From: Chlorops oryzae
Lineage: Eukaryota > Arthropoda > Insecta > Diptera > Chloropidae
NCBI GenBank assembly: GCA_020466095.1
Contig: CM035806.1
Coordinates: 114,287,080 to 114,351,079, forward strand
Direction: 5' to 3'
DNA length: 64,000 bases
The notes under the pieces are model-generated. The model was given only the letters and a program-made list of their open reading frames with translations, made no database searches and was not told the DNA's origin. Positions 20,118 to 31,482 of this stretch are shown one piece after another (positions within the stretch are counted from its first letter, which is position 1; each line of letters begins with the position of its first letter). A program made the position numbers and the translations under genes.

Positions 20118-21523
20118 CAGGGATCGGCAAAAAAAAAATTTCAATTTTTGATTTTTTGATTATTATCCACTCCACACTTCAAAATTCTTGAATCTGAAAT
20201 AAAAAAAAAAAAAAATTGAAAATTTAAAATTCCCAAATAATGAACAATCCGTATTTTAGATTCTAAAAATTTGGATTGATTCTATGAAAATATTTAAAAA
20301 ATTAAAAATGTGATTTTTTTGAAAAATCCGAAATTTATATGTTAAAATTATGGATTGCTGGACATTTATTAATCACATTTTAAGAATTATGAATAATTAG
20401 ATACTTATAATTAGAATAAAAATTTCTTCATAAAAAAAAAAAAAAAATAAATAAACTACTTCGATCCGGCAGGGTTCGAACCCAAGCCCTTCAGATTGCT
20501 AGCCTTGCACGCTAACCACTAAGCCACGTCAAGCTCTAGGAGAGGGGAAGAAAATATCTCATTTAAGTTCAAACGAAAATATGCACAATAATTCTCATTC
20601 CTAAAAACCAAAATTTTGTTTGACTTTAATTTTATAAATGAAAAAAATCCACAGTTTTCAGTTTGGCAAACATGGTGTCACGGGTGAGCACATGACTAGA
20701 AATCGGGAATTCCCAGGTTCAAACCCCACACAAGAAGTTCTTCTCAAGAATATTTCAAATTCTAAATCAAATAAACATTAAAATAAACAAACATCTATGA
20801 AATGGGGAACTAAGAATGAAACTAAATGGGTAGATGAAAAACTTCACTATTCTCATCATCTCAAGCAAGCCTGTATTGTAAAAAAAATTGGATATCTTTG
20901 TTGGTTGGTTGTATTAATAAAAAAAATGTTAGAAAGTTTTTTGAAGTTTTTCTTTTTGAACTTTTCTAAGAGGTACCGCTTTACTGAGTTATAGCTCTTT
21001 AAGTAGGTGTATTTTTCAGTGCATTATGAAATATTGTGGTTTTAAAGCAGACAATCGGACAGATCAAAAGATGGACGAACATAACATAATAGAGTCTTCT
21101 GGTGTCTCTGATAATTTTTACATAATTTTCTATGTCCTATATCAACTATTACAGGAAAAATCCGCAATCTTGCCATTTTGATTAATGATTATTCAAAAAA
21201 TCTGCAATCTTATTATTCTAATTATAGTATCTAATTATTCATAATTCTTAAAATGTGATTAATAAATGTCCAGCAATCCATAATTTTAACATATAAATTT
21301 CGGATTTTTAAAAAAATCACATTTTTAATTTTGTAAATATTTTCATAGAATCAATCCAAATTTTTAGAATCTAAAATACGGATTGTTCATTATTTGGGAA
21401 TTTTAAATTTTCAATTTTTATTTTTTTTTATTCAGAAATCAAAAATAAAAAAATGATATTTCTTGATCAATCCGTAATCAGTCATGATAATATTGATGAA
21501 AATATTATTAGTGCCGATCCCTG
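20118..21523. mobile_element. Non-autonomous foldback hAT element, 8-bp target duplication
   Basis: The ends CAGGGATCGGCA (20118) and TGCCGATCCCTG (21523) are perfect inverts, and CATATACG flanks both sides (20110-20117 and 21524-21531). Arms of about 300 bp are inverted copies of each other (for example TGGATTGCTGGACATTTATT in the left arm, its complement near 21270). The ~750-bp middle is not repeated and contains a tRNA-like SINE. No transposase. It splits exon 3 of the hAT gene. Confidence 0.9.
20434..20535 (-). mobile_element. tRNA-derived SINE-like element
   Basis: On the minus strand the unit reads GACGTGGCTTAGTGGTTAGC (RNA polymerase III A-box fit), then about 30 bases later GGGTTCGAACCC (B-box), then CTGCCGGATCGAAG and a T-rich tail. 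A second copy with the same order lies at 58663-58762. It does not fold into a proper tRNA acceptor stem, so I read it as a short tRNA-derived SINE and not a tRNA gene. Confidence 0.6.
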
Positions 21524-21556
21524 CATATACGTCACCATCGATACAAAATGAAATAA

Positions 21557-21676
21557 TAGTGGTATTCAAGCAACAGTGCAAATCGCAGTGTGCAATATTT
21601 GCACTGCTTTTTTGTACGCAATTTGACAAGTGCAAATATTGCACACTGCGTTTGCACTGTTGCTTGAATACCACTA
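21557..21676. mobile_element. 120-bp near-perfect hairpin MITE
   Basis: Arms of about 48 bp (starting TAGTGGTATTCAAGCAACAG, ending with its complement at 21676) are almost identical inverts around a ~22-base loop. The unit interrupts the hAT coding sequence after SPSIQNEIIV. The only possible duplication is TA, which is also part of the palindrome. Confidence 0.75.
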
Positions 21677-23358
21677 CGAAGTATTTGCGCATCCGTTCTG
21701 AAAGAAAAAATTACAGAAGATATAAAACAGGCAACTGCTTTCAGCATACTAGCGGATGAGACTGCCGATATTTCTGGAAAAGAACAATTGTCGATTGCAG
21801 TTAGGTTCTTTGATGAAAACCGCATGCTTTTGCGTGAAGAGTTTTTGGGTTTTGTGGAGCTGCATGCTATGGATGCTGAAACTGTCGCAGATGCGATTCG
21901 CCGATTTATTGATTTTATAGGGCTTGATCCAGAAAAATGCGTCGGACAAGGTTATGATGGGTGCGCGACTATGGCAGGAAAGGATGCTGGCGTTCAAAAA
22001 CTCTTAAAAAACACTTATAAAAGAAGCTTATTTTTTCATTGCGCGAGCCACAAGCTTAATCTTGTCGTTAATGACCTCAATAAAGTGCCAGAAATCAGAA
22101 ACACAATATCAACAGTGAAAGATATCATAAATTTTTTCAGAGAGTCTACTCTTCGGAGACAATATGCACCACAAATACCCGTCTTATGTGAAACTCGTTG
22201 GTCACAGAAGTAAAAAAGCATTGCTGCATTTAAAGAACATTTTGTTGAAATAATTAATGGACTTGAAAGCCTTTCAGTGAAAGGTAATGCAGGAACTCGT
22301 AAAGTAGCTTACCAACTACACAGCGCCGCTACGAAAGGACCATTCATAATTTGCTTATGTATCATTTCAAAATACTGTGCGCTACTGGAACCAGTTGCAA
22401 ATATTTTACAATCGAAACATCTGGACATAACTAAATCTGCTGAGCACATTAAACAAATTTTGGAAGTTATTATGAGCCATCGTTCGTCCAGTGAAGAAAA
22501 TTTCGAAAACATTTTAACTGAGGCGAATAAAATTGCAGAAAATGTAGATGCTCAGCTTCGCGTACCAAGAGTCGTGGAGCGACAGCAATATCGATCAAAT
22601 CCTCCCAGTGTAACGCTATCAGACTATTTTAAGCGCTCCATTTATATTCCATATCTGGATTCCTTTATATCGTCTTTGGAACATAGATTCAGTGATGAAA
22701 ACACTCCGGCATTTTCGTTAATGGCACTGCACCCAAAAAATGTTGCGGAAAACTCTTTCGAACATTTAATGCGGAGTATGGAAATTGTTTCTAAATTCTA
22801 TCAACTGCATGGCATTGAAAACGAAATTCAGCTGTGGTTTAACTTTTGGCGGAAACAGGATGTTAAGACCATTGACTTAATTGATGCCATACAAAAGACT
22901 GAATTTTATCCACAAATAAACAACGCGATCAAAATTTTACTTGCCTTGCCATATACCACTGCTACGGTTGAGAGATCGTTCAGTACCTTAAGGAGAGTCA
23001 AAACGTGGCTAAGGTCTACAATGGCGGAAAATCGACTAAACGGTACTTAAGTTTTACGTATGATAAATTATTTGATTATTCAACTAACCCAATGTAATAT
23101 TGTTTCAGGCTTATGCATGTTGAGTGTACACAGGACCTACGTTAAGAAACATTCAAAAGAGGTGGAAGAAGCCGTTATCAACATTTTTGCCGAAAACCCT
23201 CGCCAGCTAGCATTTGCCTGATGGCATTCCCCCCCGAATAAAATCCTGGCTAGTCCCTTGGTAGTATATGTACATACATAAATAAAACAAAATTTTCTTA
23301 AAGTACTATTTAAAACAACAAGTGTTGATTTTTCATTTAATAAATTTGTAAAAGAATT

Positions 23359-23802
23359 ATGAAGCCATATGGCGGCAAAGACAAGCTCTGTACTGATGAA
23401 ATCATTTTCAACTATCGGCTTAGTCGTGCTCGCCGATGTGTTGAAAACGCCTTTGGGATTTTGTCCTCAAAGTGGCTGGTCTTGAAAAGAACCATGTTCT
23501 GCTTGCCTGAGAGGGCTAAAAAGATAGTTGTGGCATGTTCCTTACTGCACAATTTCTTAATCCAGAAATCAGCATATTACACTGCAAGTAGCTTCGATGG
23601 CACAGTTGACGATAATGATGATGATGATGAACATGATGAGCTGATTTTGACATGTTCGTCGCAGTCGTTTGGTTCTGGGTTGAGCGCATTTAAGGGAAGA
23701 CAATGTGATATTGGGAAAACCATCCGCGAAAAATTAAAAACATATGTTAATTCTCCCGAAGGGGCATTGCCATGGCAACGAAAATCTGTTTTTTTAAAAT
23801 AA
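23359..23802 (+). pseudogene. PIF/Harbinger nuclease, C-terminal fragment
   Basis: The 147-residue ORF contains NYRLSRARRCVENAFGILSS, the conserved segment around the third catalytic acid (Glu in VENAFG) of HARBI1-like DDE nucleases, followed by CSLLHNFL and an acidic stretch. The N-terminal two thirds with the first two Asp residues are absent upstream, where hAT 3' sequence stands, so the protein is truncated. It faces the MADF-type gene at 24260-25804, the usual second gene of PIF/Harbinger elements. Confidence 0.8.
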
Positions 23803-24259
23803 AAATCTTATTATTTTTCAATTGAATTCATGTTTTAATATTTAATTAAAAAAAAAAGAAATACAAAATTAAAGCAAATTCTATGCTATACTTATAATAT
23901 GAAAAAATTTTTAAAAATCACAAAATTAAAGCCAATTCTATGCTTTAACGGTCAAAGCCGCAAGAGTAGGAGGTTCTTTGTTACTTTTTAATGCAGTCAT
24001 ATGTATTATTTTATAAAACGAGGTCTTCTTTTCCGTTTTAAGTTTCTTTTGCTTTTCATTTTTTTATGAATATAAATTAAAAATATTTTGTTCAAACAAC
24101 AGTCTTAAATAAAGTCACAGTCTTCATATGGGAAGAAATACGTTGGCTATCACAGCTCATGTTAACCCACATGCGCCTGAGCATGCTCTTAACGCATAGA
24201 TTTTGTTTCTGATTATGCTTTATGTAGCGATTAGGTACAAATAAAAACTTCGACTATGT

Positions 24260-25804
24260 TTAATCGTCTGGATTTAGACGGTTTAGTCGTTGCTTGATTT
24301 TGCAAATAAAATCGAAGACCAAATCTTCCGCTTCATGTGCAGGCAATTTCTTCAGCAACGAGTCCATATAACCGTAAGCGCTTTCATAGCTCTGCTGTGA
24401 GGTAGTCTTCATTTGTACTTCTATATATTTGCTTATGGTTGACATAAGCTCTTGCGAAGGGTCTTGGCTTTCCCGTGCACGAGCCTTTAAAAATTTGTAT
24501 GAAAGTAAAAATGTTTTTTTATTTCTTCAATAAATTCATTTGCTTACATATCTATAGCTGGATTGTGATGCGTCGTTGTCCGTGTCTGTTGAGATGGAAG
24601 ATTCATTGAAAGCACTTTGGAAGGGTCTGAAACATAAAACTCCTGTTTATAAAATTTTAAGTTGTTTTACTTGAATCCCTTACGTTCGTTTTTCTTGCAA
24701 ACTTGGCAGAAAACTCATTTCTTCTGCAAACTCCCAATCACCAACTTCATTGAGGGAAGGTCCAGCTTCGATTATGCCTCCTGCGTCACCCGATTTGCGT
24801 TTCTTGCTAACCTCTGCATGATAACGTCTGCTGTCTCTAAGGGATTTCCATGCCGCCTTGCATTCCAATACTACAACGAAAAATAAACAGTGTATAGGCT
24901 GGTCTCCAGTTCCCCAAGGAATGAAAAACTCCATATAAAAAAAGCCAAAGAAATGCTTAAGAAATATTTCTTCAAGAAATTTTCTGCATGCAGTCCCCAG
25001 TTCGGCAAAAAAGTAGTACATATTTTAATACGTTTTTTTGACATAAAATGTGCACGGTAACCCAGGCTATCAGCAGAAATAATTGCAAATGAATTGTTTC
25101 TTGGAGAAATTTTGACAAGTGATGTAGGTCAGTTGTGATTGTATAGAAATAGTGCATCCATTTTTCGGGTTTTTTCAAAAAAACATGGAGAAAAACCCCA
25201 AAAAACCAAAAACGCTTAATAAATTTCTCAAACGAGAATAAACGCGAATTGATATCGCTTGTTAAAGAGAGTAGAAGAATTTGCGCGCTTTTTATTCTGA
25301 ACGTTTATAATCGCGCCTTTTTAATTTCTGTGTTTCGTTTCACTTTTTTGACACATGGGACATATGACAGATTGCCTCTGTTGCACTAAAAAGTTCTGTA
25401 GTACTACCTTTTTTCCTCGTAGAAAAAAATAGAAAATTTCTGCTAACATTCCTTACCGAACTGGAGACCAGCCTTATAAGTCAAATAATTCGCATAAGCT
25501 CGGCCATATAAACATGTTATATGTTTAGGTTATGTTGCTTTCTCTTTTGAAAATAATCGCAATGTTTTATGAACATTGATGCTGATCAATATTTACCTGA
25601 TTTTCCCAAGCACTCGGCGATCTCGCGCCAAGCTGCAGACACTTCTATGTGGTTGCTATGCGATCCGCAAGTTATGTCCCATATACAAGGGAAATCCTTA
25701 ATTTTTTTGCATAACAATTGCTTTAGGACATAACTGAAAACCGTTCTCCGCCTTTTTGGCGCAGATGGTCCAGGTTCAGAAAATAGGTCTTCCATGCCAT
25801 CCAT
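24260..25804 (-). pseudogene. MADF-type DNA-binding partner of Harbinger, split by MITE
   Basis: Read leftwards: exon 1 25804-25598 (MDGMEDLFSEPGPSAPKRRR, then SAAWREIAECLGKS, MADF-like) ending at GTAAAT. Exon 2 near 24875-24688 has ECKAAWKSLRDSRRYHAEVS, a classic MADF helix, and ends at GTAAGG. A small Ser/Thr-Asp exon near 24629-24550 follows, and the last exon ends at 24260 (QSYESAYGYMDSLLKKLPAH, BESS-like). MADF partners of Harbinger elements help bring the nuclease to the nucleus and the element ends. A 579-bp MITE at 24896-25474 lies between exons 1 and 2 and may simply be intronic. Exon limits are my reading of GT/AG signals. Confidence 0.7.
24896..25474. mobile_element. MITE between MADF gene exons
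   Basis: AGGCTGGTCTCCAGTTC at 24896 and its complement ending at 25474 are perfect 17-bp inverted ends; similarity extends inward (CCAAGGAATG against CATTCCTT). TAT stands directly outside both ends (24893-24895, 25475-25477). No coding capacity. A 3-bp duplication would fit a Harbinger-type MITE, although TAT is not the usual TWA. Confidence 0.7.
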
Positions 25805-26305
25805 TCTTCAGCTTCTACGCAACTGTGATTCAGCCTTTTCGCGGTGGAATAAATGTCAAACACTTTATTTCACGCTAAACTAGTCTCCACTTTTCTCCAA
25901 AAGTGCGAAAAATTGCAACCCTGATGTCATTTTAACAACACTGATTTCACTCGTGCTGGATATGGGTTTGCTAATTGGCGGCGGAAATCAATTTATCGGG
26001 CTTTTAGCGCACTTTTTTTTATATGGAGTTTGACAGTTCATGCCTGCTCGATACAGGCCTTAACAATCAAAGAAAAACTGAAATCGATAGTCCTGCAACT
26101 CTAATGGGGAGTTGAGCGAAATAGTACGCAAATCGACCAAAAATAATTTGGTACATAAAAAGTACTCAGGTGATTGAAAAAGTACGCAATGCGTACTAAA
26201 GTACACAAAACGGCAACACTGGTCGGTAGCAAAAGGCCCATGTAGGACTGTAGGTCTAACTGTCGACGTCGAAAAGCCTCTGCCGCGATGGGGATATACA
26301 CCATT

Positions 26306-26429
26306 AGGCAGGCATAGGAAATTCAACAAATTGGGGATATTCACCAAAAAGCTACCAACAAAAACCTTAAGCAGGAATAGGAAATTCAACAAATTCGAGA
26401 AATTCACCAGAAAGCTACCAACAACAATA
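26306..26429. repeat. 62-bp imperfect tandem duplication
   Basis: Two copies of a unit containing ATAGGAAATTCAACAAATT and GCTACCAACAA follow each other with a period of about 62 bases. No function is visible. The remaining sequence between 26222 and 26589 holds no gene I can support. Confidence 0.6.
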
Positions 26430-27083
26430 CGGGTAGACACAAAGTGGCACTATGATGCCACTTGCAAGAAAATTATCAAAGAAACACGGCGTCGGCTCGG
26501 TTTTTTATATTGCTTGAAAAGTTCATAATTGAAACTTTACTAAATGTATTACGATATGTTTTTGCTCAATGTGCACGAATGTTTTCATTATGTAATAAAT
26601 TGACACACATTTTTGACTACTGCTACGAATTTGATTGTATATAGAATTTAGTATTTTTGCTGAAAAAGTGTGATCAAAAAGTTATGTAGACGGGGTAGGA
26701 CAAAAAAAACCATTTCTATTTCTCCTTAATATTGAGTTTCCTTGATTATTTTTATGTTTTCCAAGCTTTTCATGGCATTTTATGAGTTTGGTAGATATTT
26801 TATATGTAATGTACTCGAAAATCTCCCAAAATTAAAATTAAAAGTGGCAATGCATTTCACCACAGCAGAGCTAAAGATTTCGCTGCCATAGCGTGCTTCT
26901 CTTTTCCTCATGCTATATGCATATGTTGAAGCAGGGTAGCTCTAACACATTGCAGGGATTAGGAAGAAGAAGAGTTAGACCTATAGTCCTATATGAGGCC
27001 GACGAAACAACATCGCGCGCATCCGCACAGCTTTTTCGTTTCTCTGCATTGAGAAATTTTTTCTCCGAAAAGCGTACGGGAAA

Positions 27084-27278
27084 ATGGAATGTAAAGAGAT
27101 GTTTATGATTTCAAATGTTTTTGATAACATGCTTTGTCTTTTGTGTGGGAAGTCTTTTCAAAAACAATATGAATGCAATTTGAAAAGACATTATGATTCT
27201 TTTCATTCTGAATTTAATGAATTTCAGGGCGTTGAAAGGGAAAACCTTTTTAAAGAAAAAAAGAAAAATGTGTTTTAG
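27084..27278 (+). CDS. Short zinc-finger ORF (left duplicate)
   Basis: 64 codons, MECKEMFMISNVFDNMLCLL..., with one C2H2-like finger (C-x2-C, then H-x4-H: CLLCGKSFQKQYECNLKRHY followed by DSFH). Single fingers like this stand at the N-terminus of some hAT-derived proteins (GTF2IRD2/SPIN-DOC style). A hAT fragment lies nearby at 30204-30900 but on the other strand, so a link is only possible. Present identically at 31483-31677. Confidence 0.4.
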   Translation: MECKEMFMISNVFDNMLCLLCGKSFQKQYECNLKRHYDSFHSEFNEFQGVERENLFKEKKKNVF

Positions 27279-27795
27279 AAAAAACCAAGGCTTGGATTTT
27301 AAAAATGGAAGATGATTTAGGGACTGAAAAAGAATTTTAAAAAAATTACAATTGACAAGAAATTGCAAAGGTGTTATATAGATATTGAAAATTGTATTGA
27401 AAACAACATTTGGCCTTACAATTCAAATTTTTAATTCACAAATTTATAACGCTTGCATAATCTAGTCTTAGTATTGCATACTCTGGCAACCCTTGTCGAA
27501 GACTGACGTATATAGTTTCGCGCTCCGTAAAAAATAATAAATAAAAACAAAAAGTAAATATTGAGCAACCTGCATTAATTTGAGCAAAGCTCAAAAGTAT
27601 TCTCCAAGGAGGACTGCAGTGTTTTTGTGCCGCTCCACCAGTAAATTGTGTGTTTGAAACACAAAATAAAGATAAGTATAGTGAATATACATACGGACAT
27701 TCGTATATTATTTGTTGTCGTCAAACTTCTAGGAACGACAGAAAGAGACACTCGGTCTCTGCAGCTGCTGCAGCAGCTAGCTGCTCTGCCCGAAA

Positions 27796-29366
27796 GTGAT
27801 GCCAATCGGACACAGTCCACCATCCAATAGCTGCGACACGAACCAGTTAAAAGCTGGGCTTTATCAATATCCCGGTAGGGAAAATTTACTAATTCCCAGT
27901 AGGGAAATTACACAAAATGGTGACAATCTGGACCAGTCTACAAGTGAACAGCCAGGTATAAGCCAATTCAAAAATATTAAAATCCAGTTCGAAAGAAAGA
28001 GATCGAACTCTACCAGTGGAATAATCTCTCTAAGCGTTAAGAAAAATAGCCCTAACAACACTCCTAAGAGTATTTTACCAAATTCCTCTTTGGAAGCTCT
28101 TTCTAGAGATGTAATTGAACTTAATTCGTCCAAACAAAGTCCAATAGTTGCTGAAATGAATAAAGAGCAAAACAAGCAGCAGGCGGTGCTAATCGGTATG
28201 CACCGTTATATTAATATCACGAAGAGGAAAAGAAGCCCTTCCGGAAAAAATGACAACAGGGGCAAACTTAATAAAATGGAAGCTCCTGCTTCTCAAGAAA
28301 CACTAATTGGTAATCGGTTCGCTCCACTTGCTGCAATTTCTGATGAAAATTCAACAGAAAATCAACCAAAAAAAGTATTTAAACCGCCCCCAATCTATTT
28401 GCGCGAGCGGAGCTCGAATGCACTTGTTGCCAAACTAGCTAATTTATTAGGAAATAGCAACTTTTACGTAGTTCCCTTAACTAGGGGTAATATCCATGAA
28501 ACTAAAATTCAAACAAACACGGAAGACAGTTACCAAAAAGTTGTAAAAGAGTTTGAAGGAGCGAATAAAAATTTTTACACATACCAGCTAAAGAGTAGCA
28601 AAGGTATTACAGTGGTGATCAAAGGTATTGAAGCAGATGTTGACACAAACGAAATAAAGAGTGCGCTAGAAGAGAATGGTTTTCACGCAAGATCGGTTAT
28701 AAATATATTTAACAAAGCTAAAATTCCTCAGCCTATGTTTAAAGTTGATCTGGTGCCGGACAACTTAAAGCTTAAAAAAAACGAAATCCATCCGATATAC
28801 AATTTGCAATTCCTGTTGCATCGTAAAATAACGGTAGAAGAGCCACATAAAAGAAATGGTCCCATACAATGTGCCAACTGTCAAGAATTTGGACTCACAA
28901 AATCGTATTGCACATTGCGCACCGTGTGTGTAATATGTGGCGAGCTTATCACAGCTCAGTCTGTGATAAAAAATCAAAAAATGATCGCAATTTACTTAAA
29001 TGTAGTAACTGCGATGGAAATCATTCTGCAAATTTCAGAGGTTGTCTAGTTTATCAAGATCTGAAAAAACGAATCAACATTAAAAAGGAAACAGCTCGTA
29101 ATCCTACAAAAAATATTACTGTTTCGGTACCATTCTCCTCTCACAACCTTAATTTGAACCCCGTAACTCCAGGAGTTTCTTATGCAAATGCACTAAAACC
29201 CGCGACCCCTATTAGTGCTCCTACTAACAACAACAGTAGTCTTGAGATAATGATATCTACTCTAACTCAAAGTTTGTCCCAATTTATGCAAACAATGCAA
29301 AGCTCACTCGACAGAATTGTGCAAATGCAAACACAATTAATGACAGCACTTTTGGCTAAAATATGA
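27796..29366 (+). pseudogene. LINE 2 ORF1, one frameshift
   Basis: Start MMPIGHSPPSNSCDTNQLKA. Domain order as in LINE 1: basic N-terminal half with RKRSPSGKN, PPPIYLRERSSN, PRE-like region (VVIKGIEADVDTNEIKSALE), then three zinc knuckles (CANCQEFGLTKSYC and two more) and a Gln/Met-rich end. One C is missing near 28949 relative to LINE 3 (GAGCTTATC against GAGCTTCATC), which shifts the frame between the second Cys-rich motif halves. The rest (to TGA 29364-29366) is intact in the next frame. ORF2 starts in the ATGA overlap. Confidence 0.9.
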
Positions 29367-30203
29367 ATTTCCTAAAAATTTGTGCCTGGAATTCGAACGG
29401 GTTATCCAAGCATAAGCTAGAAATTCAGAATTTCTTAAATCAGGAAGAAGTTTACGTTATGCTTCTCTCTGAAACACATTTAACAAACAAAAATTTCTTC
29501 TCAATCCCCGGGTATATATTTTATCAAACCAACCACCCAGATGGCAAGGCGCATGGAGGCACGGGTATACTTATTCGTAGAAGAATACAACATTTTATTC
29601 TAGATTCTTACAGTTATGATTTCCTTCAGGCAACAACGCTTTGCGTAATAGTGAGAGGTAAAAATCTGGTTTTATCGGCGATTTATTGCCCACCTCGTTT
29701 TAGCATAACCGAAAAAATGTTCTTAGACTTCTTTAAGACATTAGGTGATAAGTTCCTAGCAGCAGGAGACTATAATGCAAAGCACATTTTCTGGGGTTCC
29801 AGAACGTGCAATCCTAAGGGTCAGCAATTATACAAGGCAATTATCAATAAAAACAATTCTCTAGACTTTGTATCTCCAAAACAGCCAACTTATTGGCCAA
29901 CAGATCTCCAAAAAATTCCAGACCTCTTAGATTTCGGAATAACTAAAGGTATTGCAAGAGAGCTTATTTCTGCAAAAGCAACAACCGACCTCTCCTCAGA
30001 TCATTCCCCAGTTGTATTCGTTTTGAACAAATATCCGGAACCAGTAAAACGCCCACCCAGCTTAACAGATGCAGGCACAAATTGGTTAAAATACAAAAAG
30101 CACATAAGTGCGCATATTCATACTAACTATAAAATTGAATGCATTGATCATATTGATGATGCCGTAACTGTTTTTAACTCTTATTTGGCATCAGCAGCGC
30201 AAA
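29363..30203 (+). pseudogene. LINE 2 ORF2, endonuclease only
   Basis: MNFLKICAWNSNGLSKHKLE begins an intact apurinic-type endonuclease: LSETHL, HGGTGILIRR, AAGDYNAKHIFWGS and SSDHSPVV are all present. Family sequence stops at 30203, so no reverse transcriptase is made; the frame runs on into foreign DNA to 30601. Confidence 0.9.
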
Positions 30204-30900
30204 GCCTTTTTATCATTGCCAATGAACTGCTCCAGCGCGTTGGAACCTCTTGTATTAATTTCAAAGGCTCATCCGAATTTTGTTTTTCTTTTAACTTTTC
30301 AGTGGCGACATTACTTCTTTTAAAAAATCTAACAATGGACTTACACTTGTTAATAATAGTTGCTACTGGCTTCGTTTTAAGTATATCTTGCACTATTAAA
30401 TTGATAGTATGTGCTACGCAGGGTAAATGCCTCTTTTGGAGATTGGAACACATTTTTATCATTGAACTATCGTTATCTGTTACAACGCAAACTATTTTAC
30501 TTGCTATTTCGTACTCATCCAATATTGATTGCATTGTATTTGCAATGTTGTCAGCCTGTTTATTTGTACGATCGAGAAGTGGTTTTGTGGAGAGAACATA
30601 ACATTTAAGCTCAAAATCATTTGTCACAAAATGGCTCGTGACTGTTAGGTAACTATCCTGCGCTCTTGAGCTCCACATATCACTTTTATTCTCATCATAT
30701 TGAGACACTATAAACTTGTTTTTTAGGGTCCTTTTGCTAGGAAGCTCATACCTTTCATCTATCACATTAACGAAATGCCGAAAACCCTTATCCTCTACAA
30801 TGGAAAATGGTTGATAGTCCTGACATACCATCAACGCTAATGCTTGATCAATTTCTTTTTTCTTTGTAGAATTCTTGTCATATTTCTGACTGATTTTCAA
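30204..30900 (-). pseudogene. hAT transposase fragment (ZBED-like)
   Basis: On the minus strand an open frame begins around MKISQKYDKNSTKKKEIDQA and contains ALMVCQDYQPFSIVEDKGF, LTVTSHFVTNDFELKCYVL, VCVVTDNDSSMIKMC, CVAHTINLIVQDIL and EVPTRWSSSLAMIKRL. These are central motifs of BED-finger hAT transposases (Asp in VTDNDSSM, His in CVAHTINL). The C-terminal dimerisation region is missing because the fragment ends at 30204 against LINE 2. A possible 3' splice signal (TTTTCAG, about 30917) lies upstream, so the frame may be an internal exon. It separates the two 3.6-kb duplicates. Confidence 0.8.
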
Positions 30901-31482
30901 AAAAGAAGATAAAGTTCTGAAAACGCATTGAAATTAAAAAATTTGTAATATGTAATATATAATATATATAATAAAATATATAATAAAATGTAATAAATTG
31001 ACACACATTTTTGACTACTGCTACGAATTTGATTGTATATAGAATTTAGTATTTTTGCTGAAAAAGTGTGATCAAAAAGTTATGTAGACGGGGTAGGACA
31101 AAAAAAAACCATTTCTATTTCTCCTTAATATTGAGTTTCCTTGATTATTTTTATGTTTTCCAAGCTTTTCATGGCATTTTATGAGTTTGGTAGATATTTT
31201 ATATGTAATGTACTCGAAAATCTCCCAAAATTAAAATTAAAAGTGGCAATGCATTTCACCACAGCAGAGCTAAAGATTTCGCTGCCATAGCGTGCTTCTC
31301 TTTTCCTTATGCTATATGCATATGTTGAAGCAGGGTAGCTCTAACACATTGCAGGGATTAGGAAGAAGAAGAGTTAGACCTATAGTCCTATATGAGGCCG
31401 ACGAAACAACATCGCGCGCATCCGCACAGCTTTTTCGTTTCTCTGCATTGAGAAATTTTTTCTCCGAAAAGCGTACGGGAAA

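Larger units (their letters stand above)
19098..23221 (+). pseudogene. hAT transposase (ZMYM1/TTF zinc finger type), decayed
   Basis: Exon 1 is 19098-19119 (MDIRKFF, then GTAAGC); exon 2 begins at about 19191 after TTTAAAATAG and ends at 19897; an intron follows to 20022; exon 3 starts at 20023 (FYDLLHLKISSGDCRLRKKI); the last intron is 23043-23108 and the stop 23219-23221. Visible are the TTF-type zinc finger region (GPKRKFRHSWLK...SPWLVYSRKLKGAFCIYC), the central RNase H-like part (ILADETADISGKEQLSI, VGQGYDGCATMAG, FHCASHKLNLV) and the C-terminal hAT dimerisation region (LALPYTTATVERSFSTLRRV). In-frame stops lie at about 19547 and 19639 and at 22211-22213, and two elements are inserted in the coding region (20118-21523 and 21557-21676). 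Normally it moves its element with 8-bp duplications; this copy cannot. Confidence 0.88.
18707..26221 (+). mobile_element. hAT element (ZMYM1-like), candidate limits
   Basis: CAGTGTTGG at 18707 and CAACACTG at 26214-26221 are inverted and of the CAGTGTTG type used by many hAT elements; both ends are followed inward by repeats of a GTACTTTTT-type motif. The eight bases outside (GTAGTAAC and GTCGGTAG) do not match, so the limits are uncertain. Between them are the transposase gene (19098-23221), a foldback hAT insert, a hairpin MITE, and a Harbinger pair plus MITE in the 3' part. Confidence 0.5.
26590..30203 (+). repeat. 3.6-kb direct duplication, left copy
   Basis: This segment is almost identical to 30988-34602, with a constant offset of 4398-4399 bases and only a few single-base differences (for example one A more in the run near 31101). 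It includes about 890 bases of non-LINE sequence upstream of the LINE 5' end, so independent LINE insertions cannot explain it. Identity stops at 30203, inside ORF2. Confidence 0.93.
27483..30203 (+). mobile_element. LINE 2, jockey clade, lacking its 3' half
   Basis: It starts near CTCTGGCAACCC at 27483, has a leader to 27795, full ORF1 and the endonuclease part of ORF2, then breaks off at 30203 against a minus-strand hAT fragment. It is the partner of LINE 3 in the 3.6-kb duplication. The reverse transcriptase is absent. Confidence 0.9.

Noticed and set aside
20466..20535. tRNA gene
   Set aside because: A- and B-boxes are present, but acceptor and anticodon stems do not pair properly and a diverged copy with a T-tail exists elsewhere, so a SINE fits better.
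20670..20735. Second tRNA-like unit with GGTTCAAACCC on the plus strand
   Set aside because: Only the B-box-like string is convincing; no good A-box or cloverleaf was found.
18707..26221. 8-bp target duplication for the large hAT
   Set aside because: The outer octamers GTAGTAAC and GTCGGTAG do not match, so I do not claim exact limits.
30204..30601. C-terminal extension of LINE 2 ORF2
   Set aside because: The frame runs antisense through the hAT fragment; the residues are hydrophobic by chance and not LINE-like.
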